A stretch of DNA of 64,000 nucleotides from an uncultured Opitutales bacterium (GTDB taxonomy: Bacteria > Verrucomicrobiota > Verrucomicrobiia > Opitutales > Intestinicryptomonadaceae): positions 1 through 64,000 of the forward strand of contig CALXQW010000037.1 in the NCBI GenBank assembly GCA_944390805.1, given 5' to 3'. Made by a program: the position numbers and the translations under genes. Under the pieces are notes generated by a model. The model searched no databases, was not told the origin of the DNA, and was given only the letters and a program-made list of their open reading frames with translations. Shown piece after piece: positions 27,340-36,334 of the stretch (within the stretch, counting starts at the first letter, position 1; every line of letters begins with the position of its first letter).

Positions 27340-29796
27340 TTAAAATCCATTATTACCTGTTTTTAATTCCGTCTGTTTTCCGTTTGCGAACAGGATGGCA
27401 GAAAGCCCTGCTGGAACCTTTATATCGCCGCTTATGTTTCCGTCTTCTGACTTTTTTATATCCAGCTCTATATATCCCTTCGGATGTGGAAATTTTGCCT
27501 TAACATAGGATAAATTTCCAAGTCTTGGCGTTATCGATACTTTTAAAAAACCTTCTCCACAGGATTTAATTCCGCATACAGTTGCAAGAAGTTCGTATAT
27601 GGGGCTTGCGCTCCACGCATGGCATTCACTCCTGACTGGATCTGGTCTCTCCGCAAATGTGCTTAAGCCCAGATCAAGCATTTCTTTCCATGGATTTATG
27701 GTATTCAAATATTCGTCGCCCATACCAGATTCGACAAGAGCCCTAGTTAAGTAAAATCTGTAATAGTATGTTGCCTGCGCTATGTTTTTGTCTGCCATTA
27801 TGCGCAACATCAAGTTGGGCGCTTCTTCTTTGGATATTGCTCCGGAGAGAACCCCCATTATATTTGCGTGCTGGCTGAACTTATCTGCGCCTTTGTAGTC
27901 TGATAGCATTTTTCTTTCGGGATTCCAGCAATTCTTATAGACGCTATTGGTTATTTTGTCGGCAAGTTTCTCGTATTTAGCGGCAGTATCACTATTCCCA
28001 AAACTTCTCATAATTGCCGCAGCATCCCTTAAAGTTATCGCAAAATGTAGTGTGTGGGTTGAACTTCCAGAGGTTTCTCCAACAGGGGCATTCCCTGTTG
28101 CCCATCCTGACCAATCCAAGAAGTTCCAATGGGGCATATCTGCCTTTAACATTCCGGTTTGAGAATCTATCTGATTTTCAAACCACGCAATAATACCCTC
28201 AACTGTGGAGAGCTGCGAATACACAAATTCCATGTCATCAACATGCATTTGGTAGTCTCTTAACATGTTTATCCAGTATAGGCAAAATGGAGGTATTATC
28301 TGCGGTGCGCTCGACGGATACCTGCTCTGAAGCAGGCCTTCAGGAGTCTTTGATGAAGACATTATCTTCAAGGCCCTGCGCATCAACCTGGAATCGCCCG
28401 ATATGTAAAGCGATATTAGCGCCTGTATTCTGGTGTCGCCAATGTATTGAAGCCGCTCGTAATAGGGACAATCCATATAGGTGTCGACAGCGCATAGGCG
28501 GGCTGTTCTCCAGGCAACCTCCCATATTTTATTTAGAGTTTTGTCCGAAGATTCAAAACTTGCGTTCTCCTTAAACGGATATCCTGTAAATATTCCGTGA
28601 AAATCTGACAGTTCGAGAGGATCTTTTCCTGTCTGTATATCAAGCCCTATATATCTATATGTGCGCCAGTCGTTAGTAATAAAGCGCCTGGCTGGGCCTC
28701 CGTCGAAAATGAACTCGTTGCGTATTGTTGCATTTGGATGGAAGTCTTTTTTTTCTATGTCGTTCCTGTTGCCCCTGTCTTGCCTGAAAGTCTTTAGCAA
28801 ATCAACAGGACATAAATTCTCCGCATATTTTACCGTCATTTTTGCGCCTTTCCCGCCGCTTGCAACAAAGCTTAGATATGCGTTTGTAAGGACTTCTCCA
28901 TCTAGCAATATCGAGCACTTAGTATTTGACGGAATTTTTATAGCTTTTCCTCCGCGCTTTAAAAATGTATCGTCGACAGAAATATTTTCCGACTTCCGCA
29001 CCTTTAAACTGTAGATGCTTTTTTCTTCCATAAAAGGAATATCCCTTTGTTCAAGACCGTAAAAAACCTCTCCGGTTCTATCGCACCCATAGGCTGAAGC
29101 CCTGTGGAAAATATCTGGATTATCCCACGAGGAGTCATCGAAATCTTCGTTCTGCCATCCAAATTCAAATTTAGACGCGTCCATTCGTTCCAATTTCCCC
29201 ATATATGGTATATGCGGTATTGTTATGGGAGAAAATGCGTATGAACGCCTTACCTTCCAGCCTTCGGGCGTATTTACATCTTTTTCGGCTTCGCCTTGGC
29301 CTTGTACTAGCAATCTTGCCCTTGTCCAGTTTGACATACATGAATAAGGCTTGTATTCGCCGTAATTCATCACTTGGACCGCCAGTGTGTTCTTACCCGA
29401 CTTTAAAAATTTTGCTATGTCTACTGTGTCGAAACTCCAGTTAAATATATCCCCCTTTATAGGGAATCTAAGCACCAAAATTCCGTTAACATAAAGATTG
29501 GCTTTTATATCTGCTGTAAGATTTATTATAAAAGTATCGGGCTTTTTGTCTAAATTAAAGCTCTTCCTAAAAAAAGATACATCCATAGTTTTTATATCTT
29601 GCCTCTCCCTTGGCGACACGCACCACCGAGCTTTCCACATGCTCTTATTCCAAGGAGATTTAAGTATGGGCAAATCCCCGTTTATGGCAGAGACGCCATC
29701 ATCGCTGGCGTTTTGCTCGTTCCCTAAAGCAAGCAAGCTTGAAAACAGAATGTAAAGAATTCCCCCTAATATACAATTTTTTCTATACATAAACAT
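27340..29796 (-). CDS. Exported alpha-L-rhamnosidase, GH78 family
   Basis: Predicted secreted enzyme of 818 residues that removes alpha-L-rhamnose from plant or algal glycans and glycosides. A signal peptide (cleavage near LALG) is followed by an N-terminal sugar-binding-like beta domain (residues about 50-150, FRKSFNLDKKPD and LYVNG), a second beta domain, and an (alpha/alpha)6 barrel typical of bacterial rhamnosidases. The barrel holds MDCPYYERLQYIGDTRIQ near residue 450, which carries the conserved Asp/Glu acid residues of GH78 (family motif CPYRE-GW-GD). A C-terminal beta-sandwich closes it. It is the first gene of the GH78-GH31 unit. The substrate is inferred from family only. Confidence 0.88.
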   Translation of the reverse strand: MFMYRKNCILGGILYILFSSLLALGNEQNASDDGVSAINGDLPILKSPWNKSMWKARWCVSPRERQDIKTMDVSFFRKSFNLDKKPDTFIINLTADIKANLYVNGILVLRFPIKGDIFNWSFDTVDIAKFLKSGKNTLAVQVMNYGEYKPYSCMSNWTRARLLVQGQGEAEKDVNTPEGWKVRRSYAFSPITIPHIPYMGKLERMDASKFEFGWQNEDFDDSSWDNPDIFHRASAYGCDRTGEVFYGLEQRDIPFMEEKSIYSLKVRKSENISVDDTFLKRGGKAIKIPSNTKCSILLDGEVLTNAYLSFVASGGKGAKMTVKYAENLCPVDLLKTFRQDRGNRNDIEKKDFHPNATIRNEFIFDGGPARRFITNDWRTYRYIGLDIQTGKDPLELSDFHGIFTGYPFKENASFESSDKTLNKIWEVAWRTARLCAVDTYMDCPYYERLQYIGDTRIQALISLYISGDSRLMRRALKIMSSSKTPEGLLQSRYPSSAPQIIPPFCLYWINMLRDYQMHVDDMEFVYSQLSTVEGIIAWFENQIDSQTGMLKADMPHWNFLDWSGWATGNAPVGETSGSSTHTLHFAITLRDAAAIMRSFGNSDTAAKYEKLADKITNSVYKNCWNPERKMLSDYKGADKFSQHANIMGVLSGAISKEEAPNLMLRIMADKNIAQATYYYRFYLTRALVESGMGDEYLNTINPWKEMLDLGLSTFAERPDPVRSECHAWSASPIYELLATVCGIKSCGEGFLKVSITPRLGNLSYVKAKFPHPKGYIELDIKKSEDGNISGDIKVPAGLSAILFANGKQTELKTGNNGF

Positions 29797-29861
29797 AATA
29801 GAATAATAATTGCATATTCTTTATATTAAAAGCTTTTTTTAACAATTTGTCCATTTAGATA

Positions 29862-29904
29862 TAAAAAAAGCGCGGAACCGTATAAGAGCTCCGCGCTTTT
29901 TTTG
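29862..29904 (-). terminator. Rho-independent terminator of the Pal-like gene
   Basis: A strong stem (AAAAAAAGCGCGGA / TCCGCGCTTTTTTT) sits 15 bases past the stop of the minus-strand Pal-like gene, with a U tract in either direction. Confidence 0.92.
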
Positions 29905-29919
29905 AAAGCTATATAAGCT

Positions 29920-30477
29920 TTACTTTAACTTTACAACATCTACACGCCTGTCGTGGGCAGCTTCTGGAGAGTTCTTAGCAACATCTGGCGTAGCGCCTGC
30001 TTCGCCGCGGGCAACCGTCTCCGCACCAGCCGGATTTGCTCCGAGACTTGTTATGTAAGATGCAACAGCATCTCCGCGCTTGCCGGAAAGCAGCAGGTTG
30101 TATTCTTCAGTTCCATACCAGTCTGTATGACCAACCAAAACTATCTTCAAAGAAGGATCAGCTATGAGAGCCTCTGCAACAGGCTTTACCTTTGCGCGCT
30201 CTGCCGGAGGTATGGCATACTGGTCAAATCCAAAGTATACCGTGCACATAATCATCTCCGGAGGTATGTTTTCCGGATCAAATGGCAATCCGTCTACGCT
30301 ACGCGGAGCCAAACCAGGATCGGAATCTCCAAAAGAATCTCCCGGAATATCCGCACCGTTCATGCCCATGGCCGATGCAGATTGCGTGTCCAAAGGCGAG
30401 GGCTTGTCCATATCGCTGCAAGCGGTAAATAACATTAGAAAACTTGCAAGCGCCGAAACGAGAATGAGTTTTTTCAT
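29920..30477 (-). CDS. pal: Peptidoglycan-associated OmpA-family lipoprotein (Pal-like)
   Basis: Predicted outer-membrane lipoprotein of 185 residues that binds peptidoglycan from the periplasmic side. The signal peptide ends in a lipobox with acylated Cys20 (LFTAC). After a Pro/Gly/Asp-rich linker, the OmpA-C domain (residues about 78-185) contains VYFGFDQYAIPP, the VLVGHTDWYGTEEYN motif with peptidoglycan-contacting Asp, LSGKRGDAVASYI, and the closing RRVDVVKL. Length and layout fit Pal of the Tol-Pal system, but no tol genes are in the window, so it could be a separate OmpA-type anchor. It is monocistronic and has a strong terminator. Confidence 0.88.
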   Translation of the reverse strand: MKKLILVSALASFLMLFTACSDMDKPSPLDTQSASAMGMNGADIPGDSFGDSDPGLAPRSVDGLPFDPENIPPEMIMCTVYFGFDQYAIPPAERAKVKPVAEALIADPSLKIVLVGHTDWYGTEEYNLLLSGKRGDAVASYITSLGANPAGAETVARGEAGATPDVAKNSPEAAHDRRVDVVKLK

Positions 30478-30576
30478 ATTTTATTCCTTAGAAATGTTCT
30501 TCCTTTATGTCTATATTTGTCGTAGTTTTTACGGATTTTGCAAGCCAATTTTGGCTTTTATTTCTCAAAAGTACTC

Positions 30577-32022
30577 TTAATTCATATATTCCATCAACGG
30601 AATTATCACACAGTAAAGCGCAGTTGCTACAAGTAGGGCAGCGGTGGAGAATCTAAGTATTGAGTGCCCGCGGTGTATGTCGGATTTGGGCTGTATTGTC
30701 CGTATCAAGATTGCAGCAAAAGTAGCCGCCAGGAATGCCGCCGAAGGAGCCGAGGCGCAATTTGAAAATGTTGGCAAAATTAAAAACGCCAAAAAAGCCA
30801 TAAGAGCGGAGCCTGTATGTATGGTCTCATCCGGAGTTATACTCTTATTTAACACAGCATGCCGCATATTCATAAGCAAGCGGTTTCTCTCTCTGTCGGA
30901 CAAATTTCCCTCCATAAGCGCCATAGGCCATTTTTCTATACTCAATGTGCGCCAGTATAAATACGCCCTTGCAGCAAGAAATAACATGGGCAGCGCTATA
31001 AACGCAAAACCTATCCAACCAAAAGCATAGATCGCCCCAGCTGCGGAAGAGGGTAAATTCTCCGGAATCGTTCCGGTTCCGATTAGCGGAACCATAGATG
31101 CACCGTCTAAAAAGCTGAAAAACTGCCCAAAACGCTCTTTAAATATGGAGAAGAAATCCGTTTCAGTAAGTTTGCAAGCATAGTATTTGTCTATGATAAT
31201 TGCAATAAAAGTTCCTGTGCATAAAAACAGATTACGGGCAAAGTGTCTGTATCTTATGTGTCTTGAGCCTATGTACATAAATGGTGCCGACAAAATGCAT
31301 ATAGACGCGTACACAAAGGCTGGAATACTGCCAGAGAAGGCAACTCCTATCCACATAAATGCAAATATCAAAAGTGCGAATATCTTCTTTTGAGACTGGT
31401 AATTCCTGACGGAAATTATCGATACGGCAAATGGGATAATGGCGCACATAAACAAGGCAAGCTCTTCAGGCGACGGGAAATATCCTCCCTTCATCAGCCC
31501 CGAAAAATAATAGGCGTTCAAGTCGTGCGCCATAATCCAGATTTTTTCTTTTGTATTTTGAGAAAACCCTATAAGCACTGCTATTGCGGCTATCACACCC
31601 AATACGTTTTTCAGCAGGGCAAGCTCATAGCGCATTCTAAGCATATGGCATATTATAAATGCCAATATGGAAGCTCCTATTGCAGTTTGCAAAAATATCT
31701 TATCTGCGCCGCCAAATCCGACGGCTATTGCCGCGGCTGCCGTGGGAGCTATGAACAGCAGCCATAAGAGATTCAGTCTGTATCTGCGCGAACCTTTTAA
31801 AATATACCATAGTGCCGCGGCAAAAACGCATATGGGAAATGAAAATACCAACCCGTCTTGAAGGAAGAACGTCTCGTACAAATCTGCGCTGCGAACTGTA
31901 TAATATAGGCATACAACAACCATTATGCCCACTAATCTTTCCAGAATTACACTCGCAAGCGAGTCGCTCGGAGACAACCTTCTAAAATACGGACGTACAA
32001 TTTCTATTAAAGCCCTCAGCAT
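30577..32022 (-). CDS. Polytopic membrane protein, O-antigen ligase/polymerase-like
   Basis: A 481-residue inner-membrane protein with about twelve hydrophobic segments. The layout resembles the WaaL/Wzy superfamily: helices, a large non-membrane loop (residues about 275-320), then the LIGTGTIPENLPSS segment followed by AIYAFGWIGFAFIALPML, which recalls the G-G-N / E-G-G-x-G region that ends the loop in O-antigen ligases. Such proteins join or polymerise lipid-linked glycans on the periplasmic face. There are no glycosyltransferase neighbours. It begins 12 bases after a coiled-coil membrane protein gene, and the pair is probably co-transcribed. Assignment is by topology and one motif only; another multispan transporter is possible. 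Confidence 0.5.
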   Translation of the reverse strand: MLRALIEIVRPYFRRLSPSDSLASVILERLVGIMVVVCLYYTVRSADLYETFFLQDGLVFSFPICVFAAALWYILKGSRRYRLNLLWLLFIAPTAAAAIAVGFGGADKIFLQTAIGASILAFIICHMLRMRYELALLKNVLGVIAAIAVLIGFSQNTKEKIWIMAHDLNAYYFSGLMKGGYFPSPEELALFMCAIIPFAVSIISVRNYQSQKKIFALLIFAFMWIGVAFSGSIPAFVYASICILSAPFMYIGSRHIRYRHFARNLFLCTGTFIAIIIDKYYACKLTETDFFSIFKERFGQFFSFLDGASMVPLIGTGTIPENLPSSAAGAIYAFGWIGFAFIALPMLFLAARAYLYWRTLSIEKWPMALMEGNLSDRERNRLLMNMRHAVLNKSITPDETIHTGSALMAFLAFLILPTFSNCASAPSAAFLAATFAAILIRTIQPKSDIHRGHSILRFSTAALLVATALYCVIIPLMEYMN

Positions 32023-32034
32023 GGCTACACTATC

Positions 32035-32715
32035 TTAATTTGACCTTAAATTTGGAGACAACAGCCTCTTATGACGCGGGAGCATGATCTCTCCGCCTAT
32101 CTCTATTATGTGCTTTTCCGTCAGCATTTGTAATTGCTCGGCCTTAGCCCGCAATGCTTCAAGATCTTCTATCTGTTTTTTTAGCTTTGTTATTTCTGAG
32201 TCTTTTACGCTCAAGAGCTTCTTTATGCGATCTATCTCTGCATTGGTGCTCATATTGTTCTTAAGTTTCAATTCTTCGAGAGCCTTGCGGGTGTTTTCCA
32301 TTGACTCTTTAAGCTTATCGCGCTGCAAGGAAAGCTCTTTAGAGGCGTTTTCGGCGGCAAGTCTGGCTTCGGCCTCGCGCTCGAGCTGGGCATTTAGACT
32401 TTCAAGAAGCTCTTTCTTTGTTGCAGCACTTTCAGACTTCATCTTTTCGAGCATCTTTGCCGCGGTTCTGGCCTTTTCAAGATTTTCGCTTGCCTTTCTG
32501 CGCTCCGATTCCGACAACATCTCCGCCTTGGAAACCATCTCCATAGCAGCCTTTGCCTGCTCGTCTATATTCTCAAGTCTCATCTGCGCGCTTTTATTCT
32601 CCGCCTCGAGCATCTGGGAATTTGTCCGCTCCTGGCCGTATTTAAAAAAGAACACGACGGCTGTGAACGCCAAAAGGCACAATCCAATAAGAAGGCTTTT
32701 ATGTAAATCGTTCAT
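32035..32715 (-). CDS. Membrane-anchored coiled-coil protein
   Basis: A 226-residue protein with one N-terminal membrane helix (residues about 7-24, LLIGLCLLAFTAVVFFF). The next 175 residues are almost entirely Glu/Lys/Ala/Leu heptads, a long parallel-type coiled coil pointing away from the membrane. The last 20 residues (IEIGGEIMLPRHKRLLSPN) are not coiled coil. No enzyme motif is visible. It precedes the O-antigen-ligase-like gene by 12 bases and is divergent from prfB. Coiled-coil partners of polymerase or ligase-type proteins can set chain length or clustering, but that role here is speculation. The orientation of the coil in periplasm or cytoplasm is not determined. Confidence 0.7.
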   Translation of the reverse strand: MNDLHKSLLIGLCLLAFTAVVFFFKYGQERTNSQMLEAENKSAQMRLENIDEQAKAAMEMVSKAEMLSESERRKASENLEKARTAAKMLEKMKSESAATKKELLESLNAQLEREAEARLAAENASKELSLQRDKLKESMENTRKALEELKLKNNMSTNAEIDRIKKLLSVKDSEITKLKKQIEDLEALRAKAEQLQMLTEKHIIEIGGEIMLPRHKRLLSPNLRSN

Positions 32716-32859
32716 CGCATTTTTATATTATTAGTGGTGCGGAAAAGCTTTTATTCGCTCGCAATGACACAATCAACCCGAAACTATCCTCCGTGTAAAT
32801 TTCAAAATAAAAAATTTTAATGTTGAAAAACAAAAGCTCCGCCCCAAAACATCATCGAT

Positions 32860-34000
32860 ATGATTATAGACGCCGAAGTAAAAAATGCCATAGAGGAAAT
32901 CAAGCGCAGAGCCGGACACTTGTGGAGGTTTCTTTGACGTAGAGGATAAGCAAAAAAAGATAGACGAGCTTGAAAAAGTAATGTCGGCGCCAGATTTTTG
33001 GGACTCGCAGAGCGCCGCGCAGGAGACGATAGCCCAATCTACGGCACTTAAGTCTGTGGTAGGGCCGCAGTTAAAGTTTAAAAAGCGCATAGAAGACTTG
33101 CAGGCCCTTGCAGAGCTTGTTGAAGAGTCTGAGGACGACCCAGACTTGGCCGCCGAACTTAAGAATGAGACTGACGATATGTTGTCGGCGGTAGATTCCC
33201 TCGAGATAGAATCATTTTTAAGCGGCAGGTTAGATTCCTCAAACGCAATTATAACTGTTCACGCCGGAGCTGGCGGAACAGAAAGTTGCGACTGGGCAGA
33301 GATGCTGTTGCGCATGTACACTCGCTGGGCCGAGCGCAGAGGATTTGGTTTTGAGCTTGAAGACATAATGCCTGGCGAGGAAGCCGGCATATCCAAGGCA
33401 ACATTCAGGCTTGTAGGGCGCAACGCCTACGGATACTCAAAATCTGAGCGCGGGGTGCACAGATTGGTTAGGATAAGCCCATTTGACGCCAATAAGCGCA
33501 GGCATACGTCGTTTGCATCGGTTGATGTAATAGCCGAGATTGACGACGATATAAACATGGATATTCCCGACAGCGATTTGAAAATAGACACATATCGCGC
33601 AAGCGGCAAGGGAGGCCAGCACGTCAATAAGACTGAGAGTGCTGTACGGATAACACACATACCTTCCGGCATAGTTGTGACCTGCCAGAATGAAAGGTCG
33701 CAGTTTAAGAACAAGGCTTCAGCGATGAAAATCTTAAAGAGCCGCCTGTATGAAAAGACTCTCGACGACAAGCGCGCCGAGATGGATAAATTCTACGGCC
33801 AGAAAGGCGAGATTTCCTGGGGGAACCAAATACGCAGTTATGTTTTGCAGCCATATCAGATGGTCAAGGATTTGCGAACCGGGGCCGAGACAGGAAACGT
33901 GCAGGCTGTTTTAGATGGAGACATAGATTTATTTGTAAATGCCTGGTTGCGCGCGGGCTGTCCGACTGCGCGCAATAAGAATATCAAAATTGAAGATTGA
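32860..34000 (+). CDS. prfB: Peptide chain release factor 2, with programmed +1 frameshift
   Basis: Release factor for UGA and UAA stops. The gene is read in two segments: 32860-32934 (25 codons from ATG) and, after a +1 shift, 32936-34000, giving a 379-residue protein. The zero frame ends at CTT TGA (32932-32937); skipping the T at 32935 continues as GAC GTA GAG. GGAGG (32924-32928) lies three bases before CTT, the spacing known from E. coli prfB, and the shift falls at the same codon. The product has the RF2-specific SPF tripeptide ([10 protein letters not shown]), which reads the stop codon, and the GGQ motif ([12 protein letters not shown]), which drives peptide release. Low RF2 slows termination at UGA and favours the shift, so expression is autoregulated. 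Confidence 0.96.
32924..32938 (+). promoter_or_regulatory. prfB programmed +1 frameshift site
   Basis: GGAGG, a three-base spacer, CTT and in-frame TGA followed by C form the recoding signal. The internal Shine-Dalgarno is GGAGG rather than the common GGGGG, but the spacing is unchanged. Confidence 0.95.
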
Positions 34001-34036
34001 ACTTGCCACGGGCTCTTGCATACTAATTTTAAAAAT

Positions 34037-34534
34037 ATGGATTGGCAAATAAGACCTTTGGCAAGAAAATCTTCGCTCAGCGGGAAGAGTTTTACCCCCG
34101 GAGACAGGGTTGTTTGCGCAATTTTCATGGACGATGCCGGCAATCTTGACAGGGTAGATATACTCAAGGACGAGCTTGAAGCTTTCAAGCTGGACAAGAA
34201 GATTCTCGGAAAATGGGAACGAGAAGTTAGCGCCAATCCAGAGGCCGACGAGCGCGCCGCCAGACGCATGGCACTTGCAGGTTCAGAAGACTTCTTCCTT
34301 TCATTGTTTGACGAATCCTCCCAAATAGACGCCGACGAAAAAGATGTAATAAAGCAGATGTTGGCGCTTCTTCTTGAGAGAAAACGCATAATCAGGCCTG
34401 TGGGAAGGCCCAGTGGAGGGATTCAGAAATATGTTCACTGCTCAACAAAGAGAATTTTGGAGGTTCCTCAAAACGAGCTGGACGAGTCTCTTGTAATGAA
34501 GATAAAATCTCAATTGGACTATCTAATAATGTAA
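34037..34534 (+). CDS. Uncharacterised conserved protein (PVC-type) downstream of prfB
   Basis: A 165-residue soluble protein with no recognised enzyme motif; the start may be ATG 34037 (MDWQIRP) or 34016. The pattern SGKSFTPGDRVVCAIF...RVDILKDE near the start, FFLSLF near residue 85 and LALLLERKRIIRP near 115 recalls a conserved PVC-group protein family. As I remember it, that family begins with a Cys-rich SG-x-F-x-GD motif and ends in an LALxLMRKR-type helix. Here the N-terminal cysteines are absent. The gene lies 36 bases after prfB and 4 bases before the lipoprotein gene, so it starts a four-gene run. Function unknown. Confidence 0.7.
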   Translation: MDWQIRPLARKSSLSGKSFTPGDRVVCAIFMDDAGNLDRVDILKDELEAFKLDKKILGKWEREVSANPEADERAARRMALAGSEDFFLSLFDESSQIDADEKDVIKQMLALLLERKRIIRPVGRPSGGIQKYVHCSTKRILEVPQNELDESLVMKIKSQLDYLIM

Positions 34535-34538
34535 GTAT

Positions 34539-35081
34539 ATGAAAAACGTGTTAAAATTTATATCGCTTGCCTTTGTATGCGCGGTTTTTTCCGCATGTGT
34601 TTCCGATGATAATCCGGAAATGATAATAGGTTTTTACGTTGGGGATCAGAACACAAACATACCTACGGGTGTTAGCCGGCAGATAGATTATCTGCCTCTG
34701 AGCAAGACTTCTGTTGTTGTGGATAAGAAACCCTTTATGCTTAACGGGGAATTGATAGATGTAAATGTTGCAAAGATTCCGATTTCCCAGAGAGATTTTC
34801 TATATGGATTCCAATTCCAGTGCAATGCGCAAGGAGCAAGAAAACTTGCCCAAGTTATGGGATCAAATATGAACAAGCTCATTGTTGTAAAGAGCGGCGA
34901 TACCATATTGGGAGTTAGACCCATAGATACGGTTGTTGGCGATGGAAGATTGTTTGTAGTTTCCGAAGTGGAAAACAAAGATCCGGGGAATCCTGATATG
35001 GGTGTTGAAACAATGCAAGAATTGTCTGTACAGATGAATAAATCCATCAAGCGCGCCCAGGAAATTTTGAGCGAAAAATGA
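34539..35081 (+). CDS. Lipoprotein with a SecDF P1-head-like domain
   Basis: A 180-residue predicted lipoprotein with lipobox Cys20 (FSAC). The next residues are Asp-rich (VSDD), which in some Gram-negatives favours inner-membrane retention. The domain at about residues 85-145 (FQFQCNAQGARKL through IVVKSGDTILGVRPIDTVVGDGRLFVVSEV) resembles the P1-head subdomain of SecD. There, a GA-F helix precedes a conserved strand reading roughly 'lAIvldg-vlsaP-I'. The rest is not recognised. The end overlaps the M23 peptidase gene by 4 bases (ATGA), suggesting joint function in the envelope. The domain call is from pattern only. Confidence 0.6.
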   Translation: MKNVLKFISLAFVCAVFSACVSDDNPEMIIGFYVGDQNTNIPTGVSRQIDYLPLSKTSVVVDKKPFMLNGELIDVNVAKIPISQRDFLYGFQFQCNAQGARKLAQVMGSNMNKLIVVKSGDTILGVRPIDTVVGDGRLFVVSEVENKDPGNPDMGVETMQELSVQMNKSIKRAQEILSEK

Positions 35082-36094
35082 TTTATAGCCAGAAGAATGC
35101 TACATTTGCAGATAAAATGCTAATACTATTGATATTTAGCATTTTATTTGTGGGAAGTTATGCAAGAGCGGACATTGTATGGCCTACAGATTCTCCGCTA
35201 TTTGCGCAGGGTAGGCCGTTTTCGGAGTTTATTCAGCCAACGCAGTCTGGAATTCCGTCGAGCGGGTTGTGGGGCGATGTGCGGTCGAGCGGATACAGAT
35301 TTCACGAGGGCATAGACATTAAAGCGCAGAGGAAGAATCGCAAGGGAGAGGCTCTCGACGATGTCTATGCAGCGATGGACGGCACCGTTAAATTTGTAAA
35401 CCGCTATGCTGGGAAAAGCTCTTACGGCAGATATGTCGTTATAGAGCATGAGAATCTGGACGTTCCTGTATATACTCTTTACGCCCATTTGGCGTCGGTT
35501 GAAAACCGCATAGAAAAAGGTGCTAAAGTTGCGGCAGGTACTCGGTTGGGGACAATGGGCAGAAGCGCATCTACGGGTATTCCCAAATCAAGGGCTCATT
35601 TGCATTTTGAGATAGGGCTACGCATGGCAGATAACTTTGAGCCGTGGTACAAATCTCAAAAATTTGGTTCGCCAAATTACTGTGGTAATTTCAACGGAAT
35701 GAACTTGTTTGGGTTTGATCCTCTCGAGGTGTTTACAAAGGCAAAAGAGGGCAGGCTGACAACTATGAAAGACCATATACAGGGGTTGAAGACAGCGTAT
35801 GTTATACGCGTATATACGCGCTCAACGCCTGATTTTGTCCGCAATTATCCGGCACTTGTCGAAAATGACGGGGAAAAGGTTGGCTGGGATATATATTTTA
35901 CATGGTTTGGAATGCCCCAGAAGTTTGCGAGAATAAAAGATCCGCGCCCAGGCGCAAGGGAAGGAGAAGTTGAGATTATTCTCTATGATCCGGCTGAGAT
36001 AACTCGCAAATGCAGGAAGTTTGTCGTCAAAGACAGGAATGGCAACGTTGTGATGACAAACGATATGAAAGAACATCTTAAGCTTATATTTTAA
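35078..36094 (+). CDS. Exported M23 (LytM-type) zinc metallopeptidase
   Basis: Predicted periplasmic peptidoglycan endopeptidase of 338 residues. A hydrophobic signal segment (MLILLIFSILFVGSYARA, residues about 14-31) sits behind a short leader; ATG 35117 is an alternative start, but the 4-base overlap with the lipoprotein favours 35078. The M23 domain (residues about 65-200) has zinc ligands in YRFHEGIDI and the HLHFE motif, plus the catalytic-region His in YTLYAHLAS, so it appears active. The C-terminal 120 residues (from about TTMKDHIQGLK) are a beta-rich domain of unknown type. Its position between a lipoprotein and a small membrane protein suggests a local cell-wall remodelling unit. Confidence 0.85.
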   Translation: MIYSQKNATFADKMLILLIFSILFVGSYARADIVWPTDSPLFAQGRPFSEFIQPTQSGIPSSGLWGDVRSSGYRFHEGIDIKAQRKNRKGEALDDVYAAMDGTVKFVNRYAGKSSYGRYVVIEHENLDVPVYTLYAHLASVENRIEKGAKVAAGTRLGTMGRSASTGIPKSRAHLHFEIGLRMADNFEPWYKSQKFGSPNYCGNFNGMNLFGFDPLEVFTKAKEGRLTTMKDHIQGLKTAYVIRVYTRSTPDFVRNYPALVENDGEKVGWDIYFTWFGMPQKFARIKDPRPGAREGEVEIILYDPAEITRKCRKFVVKDRNGNVVMTNDMKEHLKLIF

Positions 36095-36097
36095 GAT

Positions 36098-36334
36098 ATG
36101 TTTCTTCGCAGAAACAAGGCGCTTACAGTAAAGAAGAATCTCGGCAAATACGAGAGTATCGAGGCTAAAGATCCGTTGCGTAAGCATACTTCGCTAAAGC
36201 AGAGCGAATTTACTAAAAGCGATATTCCCGAAGAAAATGCAAAGTCTATAAGAAAGTTAATTCTTCTGGCTTTGGCACTTGTTTTATTTTGGTTTCTCAG
36301 AGAGTGTTGGTTGTCTTGGAATATATTTTCTTAA
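36098..36334 (+). CDS. Small membrane protein after the M23 peptidase
   Basis: A 78-residue protein starting 4 bases after the M23 gene, in the same run. The first 50 residues are charged (Lys, Glu, Ser, Asp) and the C-terminus is one hydrophobic helix (about residues 52-68, KLILLALALVLFWFL). This predicts a tail-anchored or N-in single-span topology. No family is recognised. Close spacing to the upstream gene and good codon use support that it is real. A 9-bp imperfect hairpin (36339-36364) without a U tract follows. Confidence 0.65.
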   Translation: MFLRRNKALTVKKNLGKYESIEAKDPLRKHTSLKQSEFTKSDIPEENAKSIRKLILLALALVLFWFLRECWLSWNIFS

